Shown here: in pieces, positions 17,268-26,738 of the stretch | Numbering within the stretch: position 1 is the stretch's first letter | How the letters are laid out: every line of letters starts with the position of its first letter | Assembly (NCBI GenBank): GCA_003669605.1 | Contig: QWOP01000026.1 | Span: 1-64,000, forward strand | DNA: 64,000 nucleotides | Source of the DNA: Planctomycetota bacterium | GTDB lineage: Bacteria > Planctomycetota > Planctomycetia > Pirellulales > UBA1268 | Direction: 5' to 3' | Made by a program: the position numbers and the translations under genes | The notes under the pieces: generated by a model | Database searches by the model: none | What the model was told of the DNA's origin: nothing | The model's input: the letters and a program-made list of their open reading frames with translations, nothing else

Positions 17268-18730
17268 GCCGCCACCAGCACCGATCCCCGGCGAGCGGTC
17301 AGGCTCCGCACCTCTGCGGAGGGCCGTTTGCGCCGCAAGGCTTGTCTGCAGGCGGGTTCCACCGCCGCGAACTGCTCCGCCTCGGGCTGGCCGGCCTGGG
17401 GAGTTTGTCGTTGCCGGCGATGCTCCGGGCGCGGGCGGAAAGCTCGAGCGTGGGGAAGTCGTCTCCGACTGCCGTGATCATGGTCTGGCTCCCAGGCGGA
17501 TGCTCGCACCTCGATACCTACGACCCCAAGCCCGACATCTCCAGCGAGTACCGCGGTCCCTTCCAGACGATCTCCACAAAGACTCCCGGCGTGCAGTTCA
17601 GCGAACTGCTCCCCCGTCAGGCTGCCATCAGCGACAAGTTCACGGTGCTGCGATCGATGCAGCAGACCGCCGGTGGCCATCCGGCCGGATCGATGCAGAT
17701 GCTTTCCGGCGACCCCGACACGCGCGACAAACCGAAGCCCAAGTTTCCCGACTGGATGACAGTTGCCAATTACCTGCGCAGTAAAGATGGCCCGCGCGAC
17801 AATCCCCTGCCGCGGTATGTCGGCGTCAACCCACCGCTGGAATACAACGGCCCTGCCTATCTCGGCGACGCCTACCAGCCGTTTGTCGTCTCGGGCGATC
17901 CCAACCAGCCGACGTTCACCGTGCCCCACATCGGCACCGCCAGTGGCCGTGACGGCGCCCGGCTCGACCGCCGCGTCGCCCTCCGCCGGCAGTTTGATTC
18001 CCTGGAAAGGGCGCTGGAAAAACAGGTCGATTTCCAGGCGCTCGATCAGTTTGAGTCGCAGGCGATGACGCTGCTCACCAACGCTCACACCAAGGAAGCG
18101 TTCGATCTGTCGCGTGAGGACGAGGCCACCCGCGATCGCTACGGCCGCAATGCCTGGGGCCAGCAGTTGCTCATGTGCCGGCGACTGGTCGAGGCGGGGG
18201 TCGACATTGTCACCACCCAACTGGCAGGCCCCTTATGCGGCCGAGTCGGCAACTGGGACGACCATGCCGTGAATCACAATGTCTTCGAGGCGCTGCGCTA
18301 CCGATCCAACGCCTACGACCAATCGGTGACGGCCCTCATCGAGGACATCTACGCCCGCGGGCTCGACAAGCGGGTTTTGGTCGTTGTCACTGGTGAGTTT
18401 GGCCGCACCCCCCGGATCGAGTATTCGCCGAGCACCGGGGAGGGAGCAGCAAGCGCCCCGGCCGGAACCAAGCAACCGGGCCGCGACCACTGGCCGCGGG
18501 CCTACTCCAACATCTGGGCCGGCGGCGGCATCCAGACCGGGCGCGTGATCGGGTCGACCGACCGCAAGGGGGAAGACGTCACCGAACGCCGCTGCACGGC
18601 GGGCGATTTCCTGGCGACGATCTACCATCACCTCGGCATCGATGCGCCGCAGGTGACCATCGACGATCTCAATGGCCGACCGACGCCAGTCGTCGACCAC
18701 GGCAAACCGATCGCCGAACTGATCAGCTGA
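17264..18730 (+). CDS. DUF1501 sulfatase-like Tat-exported protein
   Basis: The 488-residue protein has a twin-arginine leader (FHRRELLRLGLAGLGSLSLP) and the DUF1501 core: AVIMVWLPGGCSHLDTYDPK, GVQFSELLPRQAAISDKFTV, VVVTGEFGRTPRIEYS and a C-terminal CTAGDFLATIYHHLGID. DUF1501 belongs to the alkaline-phosphatase/sulfatase-like fold, but its enzyme activity is not established. The start ATG overlaps the previous stop (ATGA), so translation is coupled to the PPC gene and to the DUF1549/1553 gene upstream. It probably acts in the periplasm with those partners. A C-terminal fragment of another DUF1501 gene lies at 20483-20713. Confidence 0.92.
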   Translation: MSRHQHRSPASGQAPHLCGGPFAPQGLSAGGFHRRELLRLGLAGLGSLSLPAMLRARAESSSVGKSSPTAVIMVWLPGGCSHLDTYDPKPDISSEYRGPFQTISTKTPGVQFSELLPRQAAISDKFTVLRSMQQTAGGHPAGSMQMLSGDPDTRDKPKPKFPDWMTVANYLRSKDGPRDNPLPRYVGVNPPLEYNGPAYLGDAYQPFVVSGDPNQPTFTVPHIGTASGRDGARLDRRVALRRQFDSLERALEKQVDFQALDQFESQAMTLLTNAHTKEAFDLSREDEATRDRYGRNAWGQQLLMCRRLVEAGVDIVTTQLAGPLCGRVGNWDDHAVNHNVFEALRYRSNAYDQSVTALIEDIYARGLDKRVLVVVTGEFGRTPRIEYSPSTGEGAASAPAGTKQPGRDHWPRAYSNIWAGGGIQTGRVIGSTDRKGEDVTERRCTAGDFLATIYHHLGIDAPQVTIDDLNGRPTPVVDHGKPIAELIS

Positions 18731-18900
18731 CAGGCACCCTCTGAATGGGGCGGACGGTATGGCTGGAGCGGCATGATGCGGCTGGCTCGCCCGGAAATCC
18801 TGCTCGTCCGCGTTCCCTTGCGCTCCACTGTGCGCCATGCCAGTCATGAGCGCCTTAGAAAACACGACCATCCTTCGGCCATCATTCTCCCGGCGATTCC

Positions 18901-20457
18901 ATGCACGACTCTCATTCCTCCCGGCCTCGCATCACCGCCACGGCAACCGCCCCCGTCGCTCCCCTTCATCTCCCCCGCCGGGGGATCCTCCGGCAGGCCG
19001 CTGCCGCGACGGCGTTTGCAGCCGGAGCCTGGTGGCGATGCTCGCCGGCGGCCGATGCCCCGACTGCGGCCGTGGATGAGCTGACAGTGGCCATCCTCGG
19101 TTGCGGCATCCGCGGCCCGGCCCACGCGGCGGAGCTTGCCGGACGCAATGGCTGCCGGGTGGCGTGGGTCTGCGACCCTGACCGCGGCCGCGCCGAGAAG
19201 ATGGCCGACGACGTCGCGGTCCTCCAAGGCACCCGTCCCCGCGTTGCCTCCGACCTGCGGACGCCCCTCGACCAGAGCGCTCTCGACATCGTCACCGTCG
19301 CCACGCCAAACCACTGGCACGCACTGGCCGCGATCCTGGCGATGGAAGCGGGCAAGGATGTCTACGTCGAGAAGCCGGTTTGCCATTCGATCGAGGAGGG
19401 GCAGCGACTGGCAGCCACGGCCAAACGTCTGCAGCGCGTCTGCCAGGGGGGCACGCAGGCCCGCTCGCTCCCTTGCCTCGGCGAGGCCCGTGCGTTTCTG
19501 GCCGCCGGTGGCATCGGCAAGCCGCATCTGGCCCGGATGCTCTTTACGAGCCACCGCCTGCCGATCGGCGGGCCGGGCAACTTCCAGCCGCCGCCGGGGG
19601 TCAACTACGATCTGTTCTGTGGGCCCGCGCCGCTCGATCCCCTCACCCGTCCCCAGTTCCACTACGACTGGCACTGGTTCTGGCACACCGGAGATGGCGA
19701 TCTCGGCAACAACGGCATCCACTTCCTTGATGCGGCGCGAAACCTGCTCGCCCTCTCCGGGCCAGGCTCTGCCACGCTCTCCTTCGGCACGCGGACTGGC
19801 TATGCCGACTCAGCCCAGACGCCCCACACGCAGCTGAGCGTGACCCTCTTTCCCGACGTGAAGCTCGTCACTGAGATCCGCAACCTGAAGACGGCCTCCG
19901 ACGTCGACGGGCTGGCGATGGGGGTGCAGATCCATGGCACCGAGGGGAGCGTCGTCTGGAAGTCGCAGAGCCCGGAAGTCACCGTCCTCGATCTGTCGGG
20001 CGCGGTTGTGAAGACGATTTCCGGCCGGGGAGATCATCTGGGCCATCACTTCGCCAACTTCGTCGCCGCCGTCAGAACCCGCGATCCGCAGGCACTTGCA
20101 GCCACAATCGAGGAAGGGGTGCAGTCGACGGCGCTGTGCCACCTCGGCAACATCTCCTACCGGCTCGGAGAGGAACTCTCCTTCGAGACAATCGCCGCCC
20201 GGCTGAGCGAGCGGACGACGACTATTGACGCTGACAAACTCCTCACCCGCCTCCGGCAACACCTCGCCGAGAACGGCTGTCAGCCCGCAACGGGGACGAT
20301 CCGCTGCGGAGCGTGGGTCGAGACGGCGGCTGGCAAGGCGACCAGTGCCGCGGCCCTGGTTGCCGACAGCGGGCCGGTGCTCGTCGATCCCAGAGCCCAG
20401 GCCCTCGAACGCCTCGACTACCGGGCTGCGTTCCTGCTGCCGCCGCCACGGGGCTGA
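18901..20457 (+). CDS. Gfo/Idh/MocA-family oxidoreductase, Tat-exported
   Basis: Residues 1-55 carry a leader with twin Arg (LPRRGILRQAAAATAFAAGA). A Rossmann fold follows (VAILGCGIRGPAHAAELAG), then the family motif VEKPVCHSIEEGQRLA with its Lys near residue 160, and the C-terminal HWFWHTGDGDLGNNGIHFLD segment. Members bind NAD(P) tightly and reduce or oxidise sugars. The planctomycete type with a Tat leader is common and may act in the periplasm. The last ~150 residues extend beyond the usual domain. No good ribosome site is seen. It lies 170 bases after the DUF1501 gene and may be a separate unit. Confidence 0.88.
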   Translation: MHDSHSSRPRITATATAPVAPLHLPRRGILRQAAAATAFAAGAWWRCSPAADAPTAAVDELTVAILGCGIRGPAHAAELAGRNGCRVAWVCDPDRGRAEKMADDVAVLQGTRPRVASDLRTPLDQSALDIVTVATPNHWHALAAILAMEAGKDVYVEKPVCHSIEEGQRLAATAKRLQRVCQGGTQARSLPCLGEARAFLAAGGIGKPHLARMLFTSHRLPIGGPGNFQPPPGVNYDLFCGPAPLDPLTRPQFHYDWHWFWHTGDGDLGNNGIHFLDAARNLLALSGPGSATLSFGTRTGYADSAQTPHTQLSVTLFPDVKLVTEIRNLKTASDVDGLAMGVQIHGTEGSVVWKSQSPEVTVLDLSGAVVKTISGRGDHLGHHFANFVAAVRTRDPQALAATIEEGVQSTALCHLGNISYRLGEELSFETIAARLSERTTTIDADKLLTRLRQHLAENGCQPATGTIRCGAWVETAAGKATSAAALVADSGPVLVDPRAQALERLDYRAAFLLPPPRG

Positions 20458-20482
20458 CCGCGAGGCCTTGGCACCGCAGCGT

Positions 20483-20713
20483 CTAAAAGATCGCCCGGAT
20501 CGGTGCGCCGGTGGCGATCCGGTGGGGGCGGCCGAGCGGATCTTGGATCTCTTTCGTATGGTCGATCCCGAACCGCCAAAAAATCGTGGCGGCCAGATCC
20601 CCGGGGGTGACCGGATCGGCAGCCGGGAAGGCTTTCTCGAGTGCTTCCCACTCCCGACCGCCTCGTGCAGCACGTGCCGGCGGTTTATCCACAGCCTCTC
20701 CAATCGCCCCCAT
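20483..20713 (-). pseudogene. DUF1501 C-terminal remnant fused to a truncated repeat element
   Basis: The frame ends with DLAATIFWRFGIDHTKEIQD and PLGRPHRIATGAPI, which is the typical C-terminus of DUF1501 proteins (compare CTAGDFLATIYHHLGID in the intact copy at 17264-18730). Upstream of that, codons 6-28 (GEAVDKPPARAARGGREWEA) correspond to a copy of the repeat at 24964-25030. The frame starts four bases after the stop of the 20717-23809 gene, so it could be translated by coupling. It is most likely the surviving end of a DUF1501 gene, now joined to repeat DNA. Confidence 0.6.
20630..20697 (-). repeat. Truncated copy of the 24959-25084 MITE-like element
   Basis: Read on the minus strand, these 68 bases align with 24964-25030 at about 85% identity by hand, including the first 14 bases aggctgtggataaa and the gcactcgagaaa block. 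The second half of the element is missing. It sits inside the DUF1501 remnant frame. Confidence 0.65.
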
Positions 20714-20716
20714 CGC

Positions 20717-23700
20717 TCACCGCGGTCCAGCGGCATCCGATCCCTGCGCCGGCAATTGCCCTTCCGGCAGCGGCACTTGGTCGGGCGACGTCAGATAGGC
20801 CACCAAGTCGCGGATGTCGTCAGCGGAGAGTTTGGACAGCAGGCCATCAGGCATCAGCGACTGCGGCTGCACTACCTGCTCGACGATGTCGTGCCGGTCG
20901 AGGATCACCGGCGCCAGTGCGGTCTGCACGGTGAGCGTGCGGTCGTCGGCAGCGCTGATCACGCCGGTCACACTCCGCCCGTCGTCGAGGACCAGCGACA
21001 CAGCGCGGAAATCGCTCCCCACGCTCGCCCCAGGATCGATGACGTTCTCGAGAAGATAGTCGAGGTTTCTCCGGTTGGATCCGGTCAGGTCGGGCCCGAG
21101 CTTTCTCCCTTCGCCGAAGAGCACGTGGCAGCCGGCGCAGTCCCTGGCGAACAGTGCCCGCCCATGGCTCCGGTCAGAGGCAGCGACCACCGCGGGGACT
21201 AGTTCCGCCTTCCAACGCTCGATGAGTTCCTTCTTGTCGGCGGCACTGACCCGCACCTGCCCCCACAACTGGCCGAGGCGCTCGGTGAGGGCCGGATCGC
21301 CGAAGTCGGCGATCTGCCGGGCATGGAAGGCCGAGACCTCCTCGGGGCGCACCTGGCCAGCCTGGAGCGCGTCGAGCAAACTGCTGGCGTACGCCGAGCG
21401 GGAAGTGAGCAGATCCACCAGCGCCGCACGGTCGGCAGGCGAGTAGATGCCCGCAGCCCCCAGCGCCTTCGCCGGCGTCTCGGGGTGGTCGTAACGGGCC
21501 AGCCCCACCAGTGCCTCGCCAATCACCGGCCGATCGCTGAGCAGTCCGTGCAGCAACTGAGCACCATCCTCTGGCACCGCCGAAAGAAGCGTCCGCAGGG
21601 CCTGGCGACGGGCGTCGGGCGCGGCCTTCCCATCGAGCGCGACCTGCCGGACCGCCTCCAATCCAAGCCCCTCGCCGAAGAGAACGTCGAGTTCCCGGAC
21701 AGCCTGCACAGTGGCATCGTCACCGGAAGCGGTCAGTTTCCCGGAGAGGGCCGCGTAGCCCTCGGGAGGCGCCGCCTTCCGCCAGCCGCGGAGGCCGTTG
21801 GCGATTCCCCCGACAAGATCGCGACGCCGGTCGGCATCTCCAGCGACTGCCGTTTCGAGAAGTTTGGCGACAAGATCGGGGCGGTCGTCGATCCGCCCGG
21901 CAACCAGCCGGGCCAGGTTTCGACGAACCTGCGGCAGCGCGCAGCTGGCCGCGAGTGAGACCGCATCATCGGGATGCCGGAGGACCGATGGTGCCAGTCC
22001 GAACCAGACGAGTTTTGGCAGTTGGGAGTCGGCGGCATAGCGATCGTGCCCGACGAGGACCGTGGCGAGCCTCCAGGCGGCCTCGTCGCCGAGACGGCCC
22101 ACGGCCGATGCCAGATGCAGTTGCACCGGCCCGGCAAGGTCGGTCTCGGCGAGGGTCACAAGCCGGTCCACGACGGCCACCGCTGGCTGCCGGCCACCGG
22201 GAGAGCACTCGTCAACGAGCAACCGAACTGCCCAACTCCGCACAAAGGCGTCGCTGTCATCGAGGAGATCGAGGAGCAGCGCCTCGTCGAGCCCCCGGGC
22301 CGAGGGCGCATCGATGGCCGCCAGGGCCCAGAGGGCACGGAGACGATGGGCCGGATCGACCGCCTGCTTCATCCGCTCACGGAGCCAAGCGATGTCGGAC
22401 GCCAAGTCATCCCCACGGAGGGCCCGACGCTGCCACTCGCGGACAGCCGCCCGGCTCCACCACTGGTTCGCCACAAACAAGTTGCCGCGCAGCCCCGTCC
22501 CCGCCAGCGCCGCGACGTCGACCTGCCCGGGATTCCGGGGATTCCCGTGGACAAGTTTGTAAATCCGGCCACTGGTGCGGTGGACGCCGTCGTGATCGTG
22601 GCATTCGCCGGTATCGGACCAGTCGGCGATAAACACGCCGCCATCGGGACCGCTGACCAAGTCCATGCCGCGGTAGAAGGGATCGGCGATGAAGCACATG
22701 TCAGCGCCATGCTTGGCCGTGTAGCCCGCCCCCTGGGAAGCGAGAAGATCCTCGTTGATCCGCCGGCCGTGGAGATTGAGGGTATAGACGCCGCCCCGAT
22801 AGCGATCCGGCCAGTTGTCCCCCTGGTAGATCATGAGGCCGATGTGGGCGTGGCCACCGCCGGCCTGGCTTGTCTTATCGGAGACGCCAAAGCGGATGTC
22901 GCTCCACGACTCGCCGGTGTCCCAGTGGACATGGTCGGCGACCTGCGGCACGAGGTCGTAGACGTTCGTCTCCAGATCGGTGCCGTACATCCGCTCGGTG
23001 TGGGCGCCGTGGACGGCGTGCCAGAGATGGCCGATGACCGTGTTGATCACGAACGTCTCGCCGTGTTCATCAAAATCGGTCCCCCAGGAATTGGTCATCC
23101 CGGAGATCACCCCCTCGACCACCTTCCGCCCGGGGTGGTAGCGCCAGACTCCCGTGTTGATCTGGACGCGCTGCGAATCACCGGCGCCAGGGAGACCGAT
23201 CCGCGAGGTTGCCTGGATGCCGTGGCGGGCCCACAACCAACCATCGGGGCCCCACTTCAGACCATTGCAGGGGGTATGGCCGACACTTTTTTCGTCGATC
23301 CCGTCGAGGACGATCTCTGGCGGTCCGTCGGGGACGAGGTCGTCGTTGCGGTCGGGGATAAACAGCAGGTTGGGGAGATCGATGACCCACACGCCTCCCA
23401 GCCCCACCGCCACGCTCGTCAACCGCGTGCCGCCGTCCCAGAAAACAGTGCGCTCGTCATGCCGGCCGTCGCCGTCAGTGTCGGTGAGCACAACAACCCG
23501 GTCGCGGAGGCTGTCATCCCAGCTGCCCAGGCCACTGCCGGCCCAGGTAAAGTTCTCCGCCACCCACACCCGCCCTTTTGCATCGGTGCAGATTCCGATC
23601 GGGTTCTGGACATCGGGTTCGGCGGCGAACGGCTGGAGCGTGAATCCCGGCGGCAATTCCGCCGTCCGGCAGACTTCGGCCGGATCCATCGGCTGCTCGC

Positions 23701-23809
23701 TCGACTTCTCCGTGTTCGGCGGGGTGGGGAAGTCGTCCGCCGGAAGGGTGCTGCCAAGCAGCACCACCGCCAGAAGGGCCGTCGGCCAAAACCAGGCATT
23801 GAAGCGCAT
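20717..23809 (-). CDS. Large PVC-type membrane-bound dehydrogenase with HEAT-like region and C-terminal cytochrome
   Basis: A signal sequence (MRFNAWFWPTALLAVVLLGS) leads into a propeller-like dehydrogenase domain (FTLQPFAAEPDVQNPIGICT, VGHTPCNGLKWGPDGWLWAR, MDLVSGPDGGVFIADWSDTG), a middle region of helical HEAT-like repeats, and a C-terminal CAGCHVLFGEGRKLGPDLTG with haem motif C891-x-x-C894-H895. This 1030-residue layout matches the planctomycete PVC-type membrane-bound dehydrogenases, proposed to oxidise sugars and pass electrons to the respiratory chain. The start at 23809 has GGAGAG five bases upstream. It reads away from dapB on the same strand and is followed by the DUF1501 remnant. 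Confidence 0.9.
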   Translation of the reverse strand: MRFNAWFWPTALLAVVLLGSTLPADDFPTPPNTEKSSEQPMDPAEVCRTAELPPGFTLQPFAAEPDVQNPIGICTDAKGRVWVAENFTWAGSGLGSWDDSLRDRVVVLTDTDGDGRHDERTVFWDGGTRLTSVAVGLGGVWVIDLPNLLFIPDRNDDLVPDGPPEIVLDGIDEKSVGHTPCNGLKWGPDGWLWARHGIQATSRIGLPGAGDSQRVQINTGVWRYHPGRKVVEGVISGMTNSWGTDFDEHGETFVINTVIGHLWHAVHGAHTERMYGTDLETNVYDLVPQVADHVHWDTGESWSDIRFGVSDKTSQAGGGHAHIGLMIYQGDNWPDRYRGGVYTLNLHGRRINEDLLASQGAGYTAKHGADMCFIADPFYRGMDLVSGPDGGVFIADWSDTGECHDHDGVHRTSGRIYKLVHGNPRNPGQVDVAALAGTGLRGNLFVANQWWSRAAVREWQRRALRGDDLASDIAWLRERMKQAVDPAHRLRALWALAAIDAPSARGLDEALLLDLLDDSDAFVRSWAVRLLVDECSPGGRQPAVAVVDRLVTLAETDLAGPVQLHLASAVGRLGDEAAWRLATVLVGHDRYAADSQLPKLVWFGLAPSVLRHPDDAVSLAASCALPQVRRNLARLVAGRIDDRPDLVAKLLETAVAGDADRRRDLVGGIANGLRGWRKAAPPEGYAALSGKLTASGDDATVQAVRELDVLFGEGLGLEAVRQVALDGKAAPDARRQALRTLLSAVPEDGAQLLHGLLSDRPVIGEALVGLARYDHPETPAKALGAAGIYSPADRAALVDLLTSRSAYASSLLDALQAGQVRPEEVSAFHARQIADFGDPALTERLGQLWGQVRVSAADKKELIERWKAELVPAVVAASDRSHGRALFARDCAGCHVLFGEGRKLGPDLTGSNRRNLDYLLENVIDPGASVGSDFRAVSLVLDDGRSVTGVISAADDRTLTVQTALAPVILDRHDIVEQVVQPQSLMPDGLLSKLSADDIRDLVAYLTSPDQVPLPEGQLPAQGSDAAGPR

Positions 23810-24008
23810 GCTGCTCTCCGCGAGAAAACACTGTTGGATGGATGCTGGCGACTCGTCGGGGGAGTGACGCCTACGGCCCGGCAATTCCACCCCGCTGCCG
23901 CCGTCGGCAGGTCTCAGAGTCAGGTTTCAAAGTGTAGCCGGGCCGACGCCCCGCGGGTGACACCCCCTGTTGGAGCCAGGCACGGGCAGACGCCACAGGA
24001 GCCTCGGC

Positions 24009-24857
24009 TCAACTGATTCCGAGGACGTCGCGCATCGAATACATCCCCGCAGGCTTGTCGGCGAGGAACGCCGCAGCCGCCAGCGCCCCCCGGGCGTAGC
24101 AGTCGCGGTTGGTGGCCCGGACGCTGACTGAGAGCGACTCTCCCTCGAGGCCAAAGAGGATCGTGTGCTCCCCGGGGTTGTCGCCGGCACGGACCGCGTG
24201 ATAGCCGATTTCATCAGCCGGGCGGGCACCGGGGCGCCCTGCGCGGCCATGCGCGGCCGCCGTCTGCCCCATGGCGGCTTGCACGAGGCTGCCGAACTTG
24301 AGCGCGGTGCCGCTCGGGGAATCCTCTTTGTGACGGTGGTGGCACTCGATGATCTCCACGTCGGCCCGGCTCCCGGTGCGGTGAAGGAGCGTTGCGGCCC
24401 GCGACACCAGATCCATCGCCACATTGACCGCGAGGCTCATGCTCGGCGACTGGAGAACGGCGATCGTCTTCGACGCGGCAGTGACCGCCTCTTGGTCGGA
24501 GGCCTCAAGACCGGTGGTGGCCACGACCAGCGGCACCTTCTTGGCTGAGCAAATCCTGGCGATCGCCGCCACGGCGCCGGGCAACGAAAAATCGATCACC
24601 ACATCGGCAGGGCAGCTCCAGCCGTCGCTGATCGCCACTCCGGCGGTCGTTACTCCAGCGAGCAGGCCAGCATCGGCGCCGATCCGCGGGTGGCCGGCCC
24701 GGTCGATCGCCCCAACGAGTTTCCACTGGCCGGGCTCCGCCGCCGCACAGGCGACGATTCGGCCCCCCATCCGTCCTGCAGCGCCGTGCATCACCAGGCG
24801 GAGAGGCTGTCTGACTGCCGGGGCAGGGGAGGGAATCGAGGACGCGAGCAGACTCAT
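24009..24857 (-). CDS. dapB: 4-hydroxy-tetrahydrodipicolinate reductase
   Basis: The N-terminus has the dinucleotide-binding motif HGAAGRMGGRI (residues 24-34). The catalytic region HHRHKEDSPSGTALKFGSL and the C-terminal VRATNRDCYARGALAAAAFL are typical of DapB, which reduces dihydrodipicolinate with NAD(P)H in lysine and diaminopimelate synthesis. The length of 282 residues is normal, with a short extra N-terminus. The start at 24857 has CGGAGA six bases before it, and the 30 residues upstream in the same frame look non-native. thrC lies upstream on the same strand, separated by a MITE-like element, so both aspartate-family genes may share transcription. Confidence 0.95.
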   Translation of the reverse strand: MSLLASSIPSPAPAVRQPLRLVMHGAAGRMGGRIVACAAAEPGQWKLVGAIDRAGHPRIGADAGLLAGVTTAGVAISDGWSCPADVVIDFSLPGAVAAIARICSAKKVPLVVATTGLEASDQEAVTAASKTIAVLQSPSMSLAVNVAMDLVSRAATLLHRTGSRADVEIIECHHRHKEDSPSGTALKFGSLVQAAMGQTAAAHGRAGRPGARPADEIGYHAVRAGDNPGEHTILFGLEGESLSVSVRATNRDCYARGALAAAAFLADKPAGMYSMRDVLGIS

Positions 24858-24958
24858 AGAAATCTCCGAGTGCGGGTGATGACGACGGCCGAGTCGGCCA
24901 TCCCGTGCGGCAGCCTCGGACAATCGGCGAGCATCATACGGCGGCAAGAACCCTCACG

Positions 24959-25084
24959 TTAGCAGGCTGTGGATAAACTGCCGGTCCGACTGCACGAGGC
25001 AGTCGCGAGTGCGTAGCACTCGAGAAAACCGGAGGTTTTTCAAGTGGAAAAAGGTCAGGGATGACTTTTTCCACGGGCTGTTAG
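24959..25084. mobile_element. MITE-like hairpin element with terminal inverted repeats
   Basis: The ends ttagcaggctgtggataaa (24959-24977) and the reverse of 25066-25084 agree at 14 of 19 bases. Between them are three perfect hairpins: 25006-25022 (7-bp stem), 25025-25039 (6-bp stem, aaaacc/ggtttt), and 25044-25074 (10-bp stem gtggaaaaag). It encodes no protein and sits in the gap between thrC and dapB. The left end contains tgtggataa, a perfect match to a DnaA box. No target-site duplication is clear. A related partial copy lies at 20630-20697. Confidence 0.6.
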
Positions 25085-25138
25085 GGACCGTGACGAGGAG
25101 CCAACTCCAGACTCTCCTCCCCCGTTGGCATCGGTATC

Positions 25139-26548
25139 TCAGCCGTAGAGGTCGATCGCCTGGATGATCTCGTCGAGCCTGTTGCCGACGCTCACCGCGC
25201 GGTTGGCAAAGCTTGCCCGACTCACCCCACGGCTGCCGAGGACCTCGTTGAAGAGCTTCTGGTCGGTGGTGTGGTAGGCGACGGTCGCCGTCGGATCCTT
25301 GAGCTGGTGGCCGGTAAGGATGCAGACCACCCGCTCGTCCTTGCCGATCACCCCCTCGGCGACGAGTTGCTTGGCCCCCGCCACGCTCGCGGCACTGGCC
25401 GGCTCGCAGCCCAGGCCACCGGCCCCCACCTGGGCCTTGGCGTCGAGGATCTCCTGCTCGCTGACCTCGCGGACAACGCCGTCACAAACCTCGAGCGCCC
25501 GGAGGCACTTGTTGAGGTTCACCGGCCGATTGATCTCGATGGCGCTGGCGATCGTGTCGGCCCGGCGCTTGTCGCGGTCGAGTTCGTCGTAGTAGTGACA
25601 GGCCGCCGCGAGGTCAGCCCGTCCACCGTTCCAGCGGAGGCCACGGCGGTGGTAGAGCTCGTAGAGGGTGTTGGCGCCGGCGGCGTTGATCACCGCCAGA
25701 CGCGGCACGCGGTCAATCAGCCCCAGGGTACGCAACTCTGCAAATGCCTTGCCGAAGGCGCTGGAGTTCCCGAGATTGCCGCCGGGGACCACGATCCAGT
25801 CGGGCACCTCCCACCCCAGCGACTCAAGCACCCGGTACATGATCGTCTTTTGCCCCTCGAGGCGGAAGGGATTGACGCTGTTGACCAGATAGATGCCGAG
25901 CTTGCCCGAGACCTCCTTGACCCGCGCCATGGCGTCGTCGAAGTCACCGGCGATCTGGATCGTGAGCGCGCCGTAGTCCAGCGCCTGGGAGAGCTTGCCG
26001 TAGGAGATCTTCCCGGAGCCGATGAAGATGATTCCCCGCATCAGGCGGGTCACGGCACAGTAGACCGCCAGCGATGCACTGGTATTGCCTGTCGAGGCAC
26101 AGGCCGCGCGGCGGGCACCGATCATGCGGGCGTGGGTGAACGCCGCGGACATGCCATTGTCCTTGAACGACCCCGATGGGTTGAGCCCCTCGTACTGGAG
26201 GTGAAGCCGGCCGGCGTTCATCCCCACGAATTTCCCCACGCCGTCGGCTACCGACAGGAGCGTCTGCCCCTCGCCGATCGTGACCACCGATTCCCGGGGG
26301 GCAAAGGGGAGGAGTTCGTGGAACCTCCAGACCCCGGAGAATGCCAAGGGGTCGCTGCGGCGCATCCACTTTCGCTCAAAGACCTCGAATGAGGTCGGCG
26401 GACGGATTCTGTCCCAGTCGTAGACGACATCGAGAAGATTGCCGCAGGTCGGGCAACTGGTGTGGACCTCTTCGACCGAGAAAGTTGCCCCGCAAGCAGG
26501 CGCAATGCACTGCTGGTAAACAACATCGGTGCGGGCGGCAACAGCCAC
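25139..26548 (-). CDS. thrC: Threonine synthase with N-terminal zinc ribbon
   Basis: The PLP-dependent fold is recognised by [16 protein letters not shown] with the PLP Lys129, [16 protein letters not shown], and [18 protein letters not shown]. The enzyme converts O-phospho-homoserine to threonine. The first 40 residues carry four Cys (14, 19, 32, 35) in a CxxxxC...CxxC ribbon, a feature of many ThrC proteins. The start is placed at GTG 26548 because GAGGAG lies six bases upstream; an upstream TTG is possible. The length (469 aa) suits the family. The gene is on the same strand as dapB, which is downstream beyond the MITE-like element. Confidence 0.95.
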   Translation of the reverse strand: MAVAARTDVVYQQCIAPACGATFSVEEVHTSCPTCGNLLDVVYDWDRIRPPTSFEVFERKWMRRSDPLAFSGVWRFHELLPFAPRESVVTIGEGQTLLSVADGVGKFVGMNAGRLHLQYEGLNPSGSFKDNGMSAAFTHARMIGARRAACASTGNTSASLAVYCAVTRLMRGIIFIGSGKISYGKLSQALDYGALTIQIAGDFDDAMARVKEVSGKLGIYLVNSVNPFRLEGQKTIMYRVLESLGWEVPDWIVVPGGNLGNSSAFGKAFAELRTLGLIDRVPRLAVINAAGANTLYELYHRRGLRWNGGRADLAAACHYYDELDRDKRRADTIASAIEINRPVNLNKCLRALEVCDGVVREVSEQEILDAKAQVGAGGLGCEPASAASVAGAKQLVAEGVIGKDERVVCILTGHQLKDPTATVAYHTTDQKLFNEVLGSRGVSRASFANRAVSVGNRLDEIIQAIDLYG

Positions 26549-26710
26549 GGCGGACTCCTCACACAAAACCAGTCACAGACCCTCAACCCTCCCTGTGTCG
26601 GCAGCCAGACGGGTGCTGCTGTGGGAAGATTTTCCGGTTTTTCCAAGGTAGGCCATCCTTTCGCGGCCGGCAAGCGAGTGCCTGGATGGGCAATTGAGCG
26701 GCCTGCCAGT
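26549..26710. other. thrC upstream region without a gene
   Basis: This is the first part of the 417-base gap between the thrC start and the 26966 gene. It should hold the thrC promoter on the minus strand, but I see no strong hexamers, T-box or attenuator. The second part carries the 26711 promoter and an untrusted 61-codon frame (26749-26934). Confidence 0.4.
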
Positions 26711-26738
26711 TTGACAGTCAGCCTGGTGAGGCTAGAAT
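26711..26738 (+). promoter_or_regulatory. Sigma-70-type promoter for the DksA-like / lspA run
   Basis: TTGACA (26711-26716), a 16-bp spacer and TAGAAT (26733-26738) give a near-consensus promoter about 220 bases upstream of the DksA-like ATG. It points toward the plus-strand housekeeping genes. Of the candidate promoters found in this window it is the closest to the sigma-70 consensus. Confidence 0.65.

Noticed and set aside
20685-24976. Two perfect DnaA-box sequences (20685-20693 and 24968-24976) as a replication origin
   Set aside because: Both lie in copies of the same repeat, no box cluster or AT-rich region is present and no dnaA or dnaN gene is near.
24857-25138. Lysine riboswitch or T-box upstream of dapB or downstream of thrC
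   Set aside because: No conserved riboswitch or T-box motifs are present; the hairpins belong to the MITE-like element.
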